This document shows, in pieces, positions 10,901 to 22,179 of a DNA stretch of 64,000 nt (the stretch's first letter is position 1; every line of letters starts with the position of its first letter). The stretch comes from Tribonema minus (lineage: Eukaryota > Sar > Xanthophyceae > Tribonematales > Tribonemataceae): assembly GCA_017506865.1 (NCBI GenBank), contig JAFCMP010000065.1, forward strand, positions 288,183-352,182, given 5' to 3'. The notes beneath the pieces are model-generated. The model saw only the letters and a program-made list of their open reading frames with translations. It ran no database searches and had not been told where the DNA came from. Position numbers and translations under genes: made by a program.

Positions 10901-13900
10901 CAGAGATGCTTGTAGCGTAACATATGGTGTGACTGTGGCGAGGGAAGGTGAGCGTCAAGAATCCGGTGACCCTAATTCTGACCTTAGGGCAAGAGGCTGG
11001 GCACAGCGCTCGGCTTTGCATACGTGACACAGCGCCCACAACACCTGGCATCCGCACCAGCGCAGGTGCTGCACACTGTGGAATGCCCGTGGATCGCCTC
11101 TGCGCGCACTTCAAGTGCGTTGTGTTGACGTCCAGCTCAACAGGTTGAGCGCCGCTGCCGTGCGTGTGTGTCCACGCACTCGCAGGTGGCCATCGCGTCG
11201 TGCTTCCTGGCAGAGCTGGTGGTGCGACTGCGCGCGTTCGGCCTGAGCTACTTCAGCGAGTGGTTCAAGGTGCGCATTGTTGAAGTTATCATGATCGAAC
11301 CTGTCATCCTGAAGTTGACTTTCCTGCTGTTGGTTGTGCTGAACTTGCTGCTTGAGCCCATATCAGTGGCTTTCAAATTGCCTGAAAGTCCTCATATGGA
11401 GCTTGACAGCGGCTGCATCCGTGATATGCTGCAGCAACCTTAGTGTTGCGCGTTGTTGCAGGCGTGGTGACGTGTCACAGCCAGTGCGTCAAAGAGGTTC
11501 TGAGCGCTGTGTTGGTGGCGTTGAGGCGTGCTGTGTTGGCGTGAACCTGGCACTAACTGTGTGAAGCGTTGTGCACTCTCAGCTGACCTGTTTCAGCTTC
11601 CGTCCTTGTCCCTTTCTCAACGCAATGCATCCAATGCCTGTGTCCGTCTCCTGCTGCCTCTCTCTGTCTACCGTACCTTCTCTCTGTTTGCCCTTCCAAA
11701 TCTAGGTCCTGGACTCTTTTGTTATTGTTTCCGCCTTTTCGCTGGTCTTCCTCACACCGGCGGCGGGCTTGGTGTGCTTCGGCCGGATTGCAAGGGTACT
11801 TGGGCCGCTGATGACGTGGATCCACCCCCCCGAAGTGCTAGAAACGGTACGCAATCTGAAGTGTCTGGTTGACTTCTTTGCGAGTGTGACATTGCGCGTC
11901 AGAGTTGCTGAGCACTGCTGCACACTCGTGTGCACGCGGCACGTCGGATTGCAATCTGAACATGTACATACATACTCCGAAGTATACCGTTGGATTGCGG
12001 TCTGAAGTTGTGCATGTGACATACTTCGGAGTATAGCATTCACTGAGATGGCCGGCACACGGCTCAAGTCATCTCTCGACATACAGAGGGGGGGGGGGGG
12101 GCTGCTGCCCCCCTGCCAAGAAGTGTGTGGGCCTTGGAAACCGGTACTTGAAAGAATGTGTGGCGTTTTTTGAACTTCAAGTTCAAGTGCAAAGACGCGC
12201 CTGGCAGCACATGTGCGCCCCTAGTAATCATGTGACACTTTTATCGCGTCATCGCTGCACAGTAGCAAGCGCACAAGGCCCCCGCAGTGGTGTTGTACCG
12301 CCGCGCACGAATCAGTACTTTAACTTCAACTCCAATGCAACAAACGCACCCGGCAGCACAGCGCACTTTTGATAATCTGTGCTGCCTCAAACTCACCATT
12401 ACCACGCAGGAGCAAGCATGCGAGGCCCCCGCGGTGGCGCTGTACTGCTGGAGCGCACAATTCAGTACTTCAGCTTCAAGTTTAATGCGGGCAGCCACTG
12501 CACCCGTGATAATCTGCGCTGCCTCGAACTCGCCATTACCACGCAGGAGAAAGCATACAAGGCCCCCGCTGCGGCGCTGTACCGCCTGCTGGCGCGCACG
12601 GTCCTGTACTGCAACTTTTATTTGAAGTATGGCATATTGTGCGCCTGGTGGCGCAGTGCAACCCTGATAGTGTGTGCTGCCTCGCACCCAATGCCATTGC
12701 TGCGCAGGAGCAAGCGTACGAGGCCCCTGCGGTGGCGCAATGTAAAGACGCGCCTGGCACAATGCGCCCCTAACACGCTGCCTCGCACCCGCCATTGTTG
12801 CTGTGCAGGAGCAAGCATATGAGGCCCCCGCAGTGGCGCTGTACCGCCTGCTGGCACGCACGATCAAGAGCAGCTGCAGCGTCTTCACCGTCACCGAAAA
12901 GAACGCGCTGCGTGACCTCATGTTCCTCCTGGCGCACCACCAGATCTACGTCGACATGGACATGCAGCGCGCCAACGCCGCGTACTGGAAGGAGTACGGG
13001 TCACGCCAGGTGACGTTTGTCAACCCTTGACCCTACAGCTTCAACGTAGATGACTTTTGTGTGCTTGGTTTGTGATCAGCTTCGTGCTGTCATGTAGGGA
13101 AGTTCGCGTGTGGCCTTGTGGAGGGATATGCTTTTGCTCAGGTGCAGGCTTTGCTCACCAGCTGGTACTATACCGTGATAACAGTGAACAGGGGGGGGGG
13201 GGGGGGGGAAGGGGGGGGGGGGGGGGGGCTAGTCAATCTAGTCTCCCATGCACCCCTCTATCCATTGGCAGAAGCGCAGAAACATCATTTTCAGGGATTG
13301 TCACAACTCCACGCTCGGAGTCGTTGCTGACTTTGCTCCGACTCCGCTGTGACCGGAGCAGAGTCGTAATTGTTTGAGCCGTCTGATTGCTCCTTGAAGT
13401 CAGATTTGGAGTCGGTCAACGATTGATGCCCGCTCCCCGAATCGGAGGCAGAGCCGTTCAGCGCACGAGTCACAGTTCCGCAGAGCAGAGTCAGAGACGT
13501 TCAGGTGTTGTGGAGTCACAATAATCCCTGATTATTTTTGGTAAGTGGCGTGGCAACTGGTATGGCCGGTCAATTATCAACTGTCAATATGGGCCGCGCA
13601 CCCGTGCTGACGCTCCATTTGCAGCACAACTTCAATATGTAACTTCAAGAGACAGGAGGGCACAAATAGACTGCGCGCCTTCAAGGGGCGGATCAGCAGG
13701 GCCAGCAAGGCGGACCCGCCCCACTCATTCACTCACTCGCTTACTCACCCGGTCACTCAAATTACTCCCTTTGAGCTGATGCGCAGGTGCGGCGGCACAG
13801 CAGCGCGGCGCATGACGGCAACTCCTCCGCAGACGCCAATGACTCACTCACTGACTCACTCACTCACTCAACCACTCACCTACTCAACTCACTCACTCAC

Positions 13901-16900
13901 TCACCACTCACACACAGGTGCGGCGGCACAGCAGCGCGGCGCACGACGGCAATTCCTCGGCGGACGCCGCACAGCGCGCCGCCATCTCGCTGCTGCGCCA
14001 GCCCGGCAGCCGCACCGCCGACGCACCATGCAGCCCTCGCAGTGCCTCTGGCGGCGACACTGCACGCGGTGGCGGCACCGCTGAGCTGTGCCACGTAGAG
14101 GGGATGCCGGCGGCAGCGTTTGTGAGCGCTGCTGCGGGGGGCAGTCCGCATGCGGTGACGGCCGTGCCGAGCCCTGTCGCGGGGGATGACGGGGACGCGC
14201 TGTTCCAGCTGCTCTGCAAGGTGAGCGCTGGCGCGCGTGCGCCCTGTAGATGGACGGATGAGTGAATGATTTAGCGGATGCGTTGATGGATCACTTCCTG
14301 TGCATGGACGAATGATCGGCCGAGGTGCACAGAGGCGCGAATGACTGTACAACGTGCGACTTTTATCAATGAACGAATGAATGAACGGTCGTCCGTAATA
14401 CTTTTGTGCCCAGCCTGCTGTGAATCGGTGACGCAAGGAATTAAAGGTATGTTAGAGGTGACAACTGGTACATGCATACACGTGATGTGTACTCCTAGTA
14501 CATACCCACACGCCGATATCGAGCGCGTTCATGCGCCCAAGCCCATCAGAGAGTTTCTGAGAGGGATCTCCTTCAAGAGGGATAACCTTTCAAGCGGGAT
14601 CCCCTGCTACTGGGCGAGCTGCGCCGCAGCGTCTCGCCTGTGAATCTTATACCACTGTGCATACCTGCCCAAAGGCTCACGCTGAGCGTTGTGATGGCGT
14701 GCAGGTCGACGAGTGGGACTTTGACGCGTTCCTGCTGGATGAGCTGAGCCGTGGGCACCCCCTGGTCAGCCTGTGCAGCTACCTGTTTGACGAGCACAAG
14801 TACAACCTATTTGCGCACTTCGGCTTCAGCAAGCGGCACTTCACCAACTACATTGTGCAGGTGAGGCACGCCGTACCCTCTGTGTACATTGTCTATGTGC
14901 ACATATGACTCAGAATTACAAGTACAAGTGCGTATGGGTCACAGGCACTGCATCTGGCACTGCAGCACTGCAAGTTATGCGAGCGAGGTTCAGAGTGCGA
15001 ACCAAGTAGTGATATCTTCCCTCTGCTGCATATCATGAGTCTGCACAAACTCCCAGCCCAGATACTTTGAGGTCACTGCAGGCCCCAATGCATGCGTGTG
15101 CCACGTTGCTGCCCATGGCAAGTGTGCCATCTGTCCAGTGCCTAGCGTGCATTGAGCACAAGCTGCGTTCACCGCGAATTGGCCTTGAGCAGTTACTAAG
15201 GTCAGGGACAACGGGTAGAAAGACGGCCAGGGTGATGGATACAGTACTTGCATTGTCATGCGAGTAATTTCAGCATGTTGAGCACTGCTACCTACTTGCC
15301 TGCGTGGCAGCCTTGCTGATCGCAGAGGCGTGCGTCTTGCAAGCTGCCATGCGCCCTGTTGTATCATGCCTACATACCCTGCTAACGCTGCTGAGCTCTG
15401 CTGCAACAGATCGAGGCGGGCTACGGCAGTGGCCTCAGCAAGGGCTCCGTGAACATACCCTCTGTATGTATCATACCTACATACCCTGCTGACTCTGCTG
15501 AGCGCTGCTGCAACAGATCGAGGCGGGCTACGGCAGCGGCCTCGGCAAGGGCTCCGTGAACGTGTACCACAACCGCAGGCACGCGGCGGACGTCACGCAG
15601 GCGGTGCACTACTTCATGCAGGTACGGGGGCTGTATAATGTAGAAGTGCGTGTACTTTGGAAGTATATAGAAGTATAGAGAGCATGTGTGTACATACCAC
15701 AATCGCCGGTCTGTGAAGGATCGCACACAGGCGGTGCACTGCTCGATGCGAGTGACCGGGCGAGCACTGCGCGCACGCGCATCGTGCACGTGGAGTCTGC
15801 TGTGTTGCTCATGGTGTACCTGCCGTAACAGTTCACTTGGTTGACAGGCATGTGTGAAGCGTCAGTCTGTCAAGAGCGCACAAAGTGACAGTTACTTCAG
15901 AGCATATACATCTGTTTTTGGTGTGGAGGTCGTGCTGAATGGTTGCTCATGGTGCACCTAACTGCCGTGACCGTGCTCTGCGTGAGTATGCTCCACATGA
16001 GTATGCACTGCATGTGCCATCTGAGCAGCTCATTTGCAGACACTGAGGTGATGCAGCCTTCCATTCAAAATCTCTCGAGTTCTTCGGCCTGCTCATCTGC
16101 TAGAGCAGCATCAGACTACTACGTCGGAAGATACTCCCGGAGCACAGTGCTCAGCAAAGCTTAAATTGCTTGCTGATACAGGAGCTGACGTGCACCCCTC
16201 TGCCTGCAGGTCTGCCACCTGGGCGCATCACTGACGGACATTGAGATGATCAGCCTTCTGCTGGGTGCCATTGTCCACGACTTCAAGCACCCCGGCCGCA
16301 GGTGAGTGCTGAGCACTGCTTCCATTTTTGCGCAGCCGATTTTTTTTGTGAAAGCGTCTATAACACTCAGTCATTTCATTCCTTAGCACATCGGCGGCGT
16401 CTGTGACAACGCTGGTCACAAAGTGCGACTGCTGCAGCTGACAGCACCAAATTCCAATCAAGCACCCTGAGCACAACTGCATGCTGAGCAGTGCGGCATT
16501 GTTATTATATACGTCTATAAAGTATAGCGGCGAGCTCAATGCATACGTTCACGTCCTGTCAATACCAACAACCACCACACGTGTAGCTGTGCGCCAGAGC
16601 ACTGAGTTTGCCGAAGTATGCACCAGAATGCAACTTGAAGCTCGTGTCGCACCTCAGAATTCTGGCGCCCCGATCGCTGGCCACAATCGTCACCACTGCA
16701 GTGAACAAGCTGTATCCGAAGCGATTTGTTGGCCGCTCACCAATTGCACACAGGATTGACGAAGACTTTGAAAGCAGCGATGATCCATACCACAACTGGG
16801 CACAAGTCAAGGTTCATGCACCGCTGCAAGTCTGCGTGGAATATGTTTTTTGAAGTAATTATAATTTATCACCAGCCTCCGTGCGGCTATGGTGCAGGGG

Positions 16901-19900
16901 CGACTTGAGTGTGTTGGGGCCATGTACTGACGCGGCAGCGCTCTTTAACGCCCACATCTCAGCAACTTCAAAGCTTTTAGCCACTTGGCTGTCGCAGAAA
17001 ATGGGATTCGTAGCACGTTGGTTGTGCAATGCATGTTGTGGGCAGCATCATCAGCATGTGACACTCCTGCTTTTGGTGTGACGCTCCTGCTTTTGGTGTG
17101 ACGCTCCTGCTTTTGATGTGGCACTCCTGCTCTTAGTGTGACACTCCTGCTCTTGATGTGACGCTCCTGCTGTTGGTGTGACGCTCCTGCTTTTGATGTG
17201 AAGCTCCTGCTTTTGATGTGACACTCCTGCTCTTGATGTGACGCTCCTACATTGAAATCCTTGACTGCTCAAATATACTGACACCCGCTGTGTTTCGTCA
17301 CGCATGTACCGCGCAGCAACGCGTTCTTGATCAAGACATTCTCTGAGCTGTCGCTCGTCTACAACGACGTCAGCGTGTTGGAGAACTTCCACATCAGCGA
17401 GGTACCGTATTTGAAGACGTCAATAACCTATGTCGTTGCAAGAGTACTTTGTATGGTGTAATATCAGGAAGCTGAAGACGTCCACACACATGTATGGTGT
17501 AATATCAGGAAGCTGAAGACGTCCACACACAAATGTATACACACAAAAGGAGCCATGTAAATGAAATTGATGTGTCTCCAAAGGGAAACCTTGAGGTCCA
17601 TACTTCATTGATGTACTCCACCAGACGTGCACAAAAAGGAGGAATATTTAGACTGACCAGGCAGTGCGATCATTTGCAGTTCTTTTTAAGGTGAAATTGC
17701 ATGCTCCCTTCAGCATGCTGGAGTAGTTCCTGCTGTTTGTACTCGGAAAGCGTAGTATGGACTGCACATGTTGCAATACAGTGTGGTGGCATGGATGCAC
17801 ACATGCATCAGCAGCCACAGCTGTGATCATAGCTAACGGCTGCTCGTATGCTGTATGCACACCCTGTGACAGGGCTGGTGCCTATCCTGTCACTGTGCAT
17901 TGCGACGGATCTCACCCCCCCTACGCCTGCCATCTTATTGTGGTCACAACCGTACCATTTTGCCACGGTGTGATTGATCACATTTGCCAGAAGTAGGATG
18001 GTGATGCTCAGTCATGCTGCTCCCTTGCGCAGTTGGTGCTCCTACTGTAATCTCATGCGCAATGAGCACGCTACTCCTAACCCATGCCCCTAAATTTCTC
18101 TGTGCCCATACCCCTAACCCTACGCCTTACTCAATAACCCATTTGCGTATTTACCCCAATGCGAACTCTCAATGTGTGCGCACGCCTTCCTTGTCCGGCA
18201 ACACTTCATGTAGCATCATGCACAATGTGCGCCCCGCACCTTGCCCACTCATCTGCACGATTCTAACCCTCACTTTAACGCTACTTCTGCATGCAGGCCT
18301 TCCGTGTTCTGCGGCAAGATCGCTGCAACTTCATGCGCAATGTGGACCCCGCTACCGTACGCAGCATCAGGGACACCATGATACCGCTGGTGCTGGCGAC
18401 AGACTTGAAGTTCCACTTTGACCTCCTGGGGGAGTTCAACTCGCACCTCACCGACATGCGCACGGAGATTGGAGAGGAGAGGTCAGTTCAAATATTACTT
18501 GAATTATCACAGTTCCAGGGTGGCAGCAGCTGGGTGACCATGGTTCAACCACTGCTGCCATTGCCGCCATTCTCTTTGCTTGCGCGTTTGTCTGACTGTT
18601 GTTGCGCCGTGTGCACTGTAGCGCCATGCGTGTACTAGGTATGCATGGACACGAAAGGGCTCAGAGTGCTGTGGAACTGCTCAGACGAAGTGCCGACCTC
18701 TCAGTGCAGCTGTAACCTCAAGCGGTGACGCACCCCTACCTTGTGTTTGTCTGTGTATGTAACGCATATTGAACTGCATTTATGTGACGCGTATTAAACT
18801 GCATTTCAAGAGTCGCAGATATTGCGGCTCACCCTTGCAGTCTTGCAAACCTCAACAGGCTAGCAAGGCACACGATCACCATTTGCCGCATTGTTTGCAT
18901 CACAGACAAACACTGGCCTATAGCTGGAAGCAGCACCAGCCGATTGCTCTCCATTGTGTTGCCTTGCTTGCTGCATGCGCCGTGCCACCCGCCATGCTCC
19001 ACGGCATCCTTGCTGTTGCATTGCAAATTCTATTCTATGGCCGCGATGCAACAACAGCTGATGCGTGGCTTGCACTTGCCCACCTACGATCTGGCCTGCT
19101 CGATGCACGCACCATGCCGCCGCATTGCGCACCTGTGCCAAGCCTCCACAATTTGTCCACGCTGTGAATTCAATTCTGCGGGAATGTGACAACGCCAGCT
19201 CATGGCTCACTCAAGCCTCTGTTTTGCTGCTCTGTGCATGCGCGCTTTTGCAGCAAGACGCGCACGTACATGTCTGCCATGAAGATCTGCATGAAGAGCG
19301 CAGACATCAGTCACCCCACGCGACCCATGTTCCTGCACCTTCAGTGGACAAAGGTGGGTCAGCGATGCACGAGTTCTGGTCGTCATCACGGGTGTGCGAT
19401 TGAGCTCTACGACCAGCATACTCTATGCCCAATGAGGGTCTGGCTGTAATCTGCACTGCCTCAGTCACGGACAGCTCAAACATCGGCTGTGTTTTGCACA
19501 TACCCCCCCCCCCTTCCCATGTGTATGTTACACTGCACTGTTGAACTCGAGAGCAATCGTTGAGGCTTTGCTTATTCAAAGTGTAAGCTACCCTGTGCAC
19601 GCAATGTTGCTGTCACCTGATGCTTGACGTTGGCAACAGGCAGGGACTAAGCGTGCCAGCCGTTAGGCGCAGAAGATGGCCTGCTCACAGCCCACAACCA
19701 TGCAACAGCTGTGCTGCGCCAATATTTGCATGACACGTAGGGATTGCACGAAAGCATGATTGGCCACACCAATACGGCGTATTTTGGGGCGTATTTGGCA
19801 ACCAGGAATATGTCTTGAGCAAACATAAACATGATCAGATGCTGCGCGAAAGGCGTATTTGTGGGGCATGCGGTGAGTCTGCTCGATTCCAAGCATACAG

Positions 19901-21833
19901 TCAACTACAAAAGGGGCACTTGAACTCAGTATTGCTTCACAATTCGCTTTTGTGCAACCCCAATGACATGTCTATTCTGGCATACACTGCACCGGAATGG
20001 CGTTTGCTGCGACATCACTCCAAGGTGACCACTTCAAGTATGCTGCGCGGCTACTGCAAAGATAAATGCATTGTACATCTGTCCTTGTTTACAAGGTACG
20101 CTAATGCGATGCGTCTGCGCTACAAGGGGCACTTGAGTGATGAGCATCACCACCTTTCTCACCTGCATGATGAGCGCCATCACTTGCATTTGTGTTGAGC
20201 ATCGCCACCCCTCTCACCTGCGCGCCCAGGGTGCAATGCCGCCGCCAATGATTGTAACTGGTGTCCTTCGTAGCCTGTATGCATCACACTTGTCTATTTG
20301 CTGCCTTGCCGCAGGCCGTAATTGAAGAGTTTTTCCTGCAAGGGGACGAGGAGAAGCGCAGGGGGTTGGAGGTGAGAGGGTGGATCGCACATGAGAAACA
20401 ATTCCCGTACTGTGTGAAGTGTTTTCCTTGAAGTATGTTTACTTGTCACAATTACCTTCAAACCTGCAAGTGATCTTTTTCAGTCAGCAGATCATCACAT
20501 CACAGATGCGCTCAGCATACATTGCCCTTGTACTACATATGCTTTGAGCTCAAGCCGTGCGCAGGAGCTTTGGGTACACCCACGATAGCAGGTTGCCAGA
20601 GCGTGGGTAGCATTCATCGAGTGCAACATCAACTTCGCACGCCTGGTTGAACCCTTAAAGCTGGCCTTCGACACAGAAGTGTCCAATGTCGCGTCATGTG
20701 ACCCATGTCGCCCCTGTATATGCTGACACACACTGTCGTACCGCCATGTGCAGATAAGCCCACTGATGGACAGGGACACAACGGCCATTGCGGACTCTCA
20801 GAAGGGCTTCATCAACTTCCTGGTCAAGCCGCTCTTCAAGAGCTGGGTCAGCTTCCTCAACACGCCTGAGGCCCAGACGTGCCTCACCAACCTGGAGGTA
20901 TGTAGATTACGCACATACGTCGTACAATATCTCAATGAACTGAACAGCACATGTAGAAGCAGCACATGTAAAACATATTGTACGTGGAGCCCTCCAGCCA
21001 GCTCCGCTCAACCATCATACTGGTGGCCAATTTACTTAAGGCACAGCAGAGTATAGTGTTACCATGTCCCATGTGCGTATGCGTCACCAATAGCAATGGC
21101 AATTCACTCTGGCAGATCGTCCATGATACCATCATGACCATCAGCCCATGGCCCTCAATTGACACGCCCCGGTGCATCGGCCAGCTGCGACGCACTCCCT
21201 TCATCCGTGCGCCCTATGGCACTTCTGCTTCGATATGGCAAGTGCCCACGCAAGATGATGTAGCAACAGACAGCATACTCCCCCTCTTCCCCGCTCCTGC
21301 CTCCGCAACTTGACTTCTGGTCTAAACCTATCTCGCGCGCCGTGTCCCAGGTCAACGAGGCCATGTGGGTGGCCAAGGAGAAGCGCGGCGACGACACCCT
21401 AGAGGCACTGGTACCCGACCCCCCTTCCACGCGCTCAAGCACGGGGGCACGCACCAGCATGCCCGCAGGCGGCGCCGCTGAAGCTGCTGCCGCCATCGCT
21501 GCCGCCGGTGCCGCCGCTGCAAATGGCACAGCTGGTGCCGCGGGGGGCACTGCAGCGGCGGCGGCGGCGGCGGCAACGCACCCGCAGCAGCATGCGCCGC
21601 CGCAGCAGCAGCAGCGGCAGCGCTCGGGTGGCGCTGAGCACTGCATCATTGACGTGGCGGGTGGCGGGGAAGAGGAGTCGTCGGCGGTCCTGCCGTTCTC
21701 TGAGCGGCAGCGCAGCAGCAGCGGCGGCAGCGGCGGCGGCGCCGCGCACGTGCAGCTGCAGCTGCCGCCGGCGGAGCGGCATTGGAGTGGCAGCGGCGCG
21801 ACGGAGGCGCCGGAAGGGCCCATGGAAGTGTAG
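8000..21833 (+). CDS. Voltage-sensor domain-cyclic nucleotide phosphodiesterase fusion protein (16-exon model)
   Basis: Exons: 8000-8181, 8868-9179, 9934-10033, 11186-11269, 11706-11846, 12809-13009, 13918-14220, 14705-14860, 15517-15621, 16210-16301, 17317-17401, 18297-18481, 19254-19353, 20315-20371, 20754-20897 and 21351-21833. Every junction is AG/GT and all phases agree; the sum is 2,730 nt (909 codons plus stop). The product should be a membrane protein that hydrolyses cAMP or cGMP. Exons 3-5 encode four helices resembling the S1-S4 voltage sensor of Hv1 channels and voltage-sensing phosphatases. Exons 8-15 encode a full class I PDE domain. The tail (exon 16) is Ala/Gln/Gly-rich and probably disordered. 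Start choice: ATG 8000 is the first in the frame of exon 1, but 8144 or 8168 are possible and an earlier exon cannot be excluded. The S1-S2 loop looks too short, so one phase-0 exon between 10034 and 11185 may be missing from the model. Confidence 0.85.
9934..11846 (+). other. Voltage-sensor-like domain (S1-S4) exons of the PDE fusion gene
   Basis: Exon 3 gives a hydrophobic helix (WWLNAVVLLAAGAAVALAVL), taken as S1. Exon 4 gives S2 with E and R four residues apart (AELVVRLRAFG). Exon 5 gives S3 with an Asp (VLDSFVIVSAF), and S4 (LVCFGRIARVLG) with two Arg at three-residue spacing. The spacing from the S2 Glu to the basic residue (+4) and on to the S3 Asp (+17) equals that recalled for Hv1 proton channels, where these residues form the charge-transfer centre. 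S1 lacks the Asp that gives Hv1 its proton selectivity and S4 lacks the first Arg, so proton conduction is not predicted. A sensor role like that in voltage-sensing phosphatases is the better inference. Confidence 0.7.
12263..12808 (+). repeat. Tandem array of exon 6 5'-edge copies upstream of exon 6
   Basis: Four copies of the exon 6 start with its acceptor precede the real exon (boundary 12808/12809). Their AG boundaries lie at about 12262, 12409, 12546 and 12707 (spacing 147, 137, 161 and 101 bp). All continue with a GAGCAAGC-type start and AGGCCCC. The second and third copies match ~50-60 nt of exon. Intron flanks are shared as well, for example AATCTGYGCTGCCTC-type strings. All but the first retain the CAG|GAG acceptor. 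A long minus-strand ORF over this interval is a shadow of the repeat. Confidence 0.85.
13187..13227. repeat. Interrupted long poly(G) tract in intron 6
   Basis: Two G runs separated by AA, together about 37 nt, inside intron 6 of the PDE fusion gene. Confidence 0.9.
13726..13917 (+). repeat. CTCA microsatellite and one extra copy of the exon 7 5' edge
   Basis: The copy begins after GATGCGCAG at 13787 and reproduces about 55 nt of exon 7 (GTGCGGCGGCACAGCAGCGC and on) 131 bp before the real exon start at 13918. ACTCACTC repeats fill the remainder on both sides. Confidence 0.85.
15303..15516 (+). repeat. Near-identical 107-bp duplication of the exon 9 acceptor and exon start
   Basis: The acceptor CTGCTGCAACAG and about 45 nt of exon 9 (ATCGAGGCGGGCTACGGCAG and on) occur at 15410 and again at the real start, 15517. 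The preceding intron (CCTACATACCCTGCT) is duplicated too. Few mismatches indicate a recent event. A decayed piece of the exon 9 end (GGCGGTGCACTGCTCGATG) also lies downstream near 15730. Confidence 0.85.
16005..16065 (+). repeat. Decayed copy of the exon 10 start in intron 9
   Basis: GTGCCATCTGAGCAGCTCAT followed by a GACACTGAGGTGATGCAGCC-type string resembles the exon 10 start (GTCTGCCACCTGGGCGCATC, then a GACATTGAGATGATCAGCC-type string). It lies about 195 bp upstream of exon 10. Confidence 0.5.
17056..17250. repeat. 20-bp tandem satellite in intron 10
   Basis: About ten head-to-tail units of GTGACGCTCCTGCTTTTGAT with small changes (GACACTCC, CTCTTGATG). It lies about 70 bp before exon 11. 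Confidence 0.9.
18184..18296 (+). repeat. Decayed copy of the exon 12 start in intron 11
   Basis: CCTTCCTTGTCCGGCAA, CTTCATG, ATCATGCACAATGTGCGCC and CCGCACC line up with the exon 12 start (GCCTTCCGTGTTCTGCGGCA, AACTTCATGCGCAATGTGGA, CCCCGCTACC). The copy is about 112 bp upstream of the real acceptor at 18296/18297. Confidence 0.65.
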
Positions 21834-22166
21834 GCGCGCACACATGGCTGAGTGCGTCGATCATCAACACGTAGGCACAGCTCAGCCGTGGGTATGTACG
21901 GTGGTGCAAGCCAGGGACTTGGAGGCTCAGCTCTACGCATGGAATTCTTCACCTAGAAGCAACCCTTACTTTTGCATCATCTGTCCGGGGGGTGCGTTAC
22001 ATGTGCTGGTTATGTCACCGTGCTGGCGGCACGCATGTCTGCAAGATGCGCTGCCAGCAAAGCAGCGCGGCCCTCGTTCTGCCGTCCGTTGCGCGCTCTC
22101 TACGGAGGAGGCGTCTCTGTCCTTTTTCAATGCACTGCGTGTTTGGCTGTCGTCAATGTGCACATC

Positions 22167-22171
22167 TGTAA
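22167..22171 (+). promoter_or_regulatory. Candidate TGTAA polyadenylation signal of the PDE fusion gene
   Basis: TGTAA, the usual poly(A) signal in volvocine green algae, is the first such motif I found after the stop codon, about 335 nt downstream. It is short enough to arise by chance. Confidence 0.4.
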
Positions 22172-22179
22172 TGTTGTGC

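Larger units (their letters stand above)
14705..20897 (+). other. Class I cyclic nucleotide phosphodiesterase catalytic domain exons
   Basis: The order of motifs follows the class I PDE domain: WDFDAFLLDELSRGHPL at the N-terminal edge (exon 8); metal/substrate motif YHNRRHAADV (exon 9); HDFKHPGR (end of exon 10); NAFL...LVYNDVSVLENFH (exon 11); LVLATDLKFHFD (exon 12); SADISHPTRP (exon 13); EEFFLQGDEE (exon 14); and the nucleotide-selecting Gln region DSQKGFINFLVKPLF (exon 15). All metal-binding His/Asp residues and the invariant Gln are present, so an active enzyme is predicted. The sequence does not show whether cAMP or cGMP is preferred. Exon 7, between sensor and catalytic domain, is Ala/Ser/Gly-rich linker ending in DDGDALFQLLCK. 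Confidence 0.9.

Noticed and set aside
9934-11846. A functional Hv1 proton channel
   Set aside because: The S1 Asp needed for proton selectivity is absent, S4 has only two Arg, and the segment continues in phase into a phosphodiesterase.
12241-12921. 226-codon minus-strand ORF with internal repeats
   Set aside because: It is the antisense of the exon 6 edge array, and its repetition follows the plus-strand duplication.
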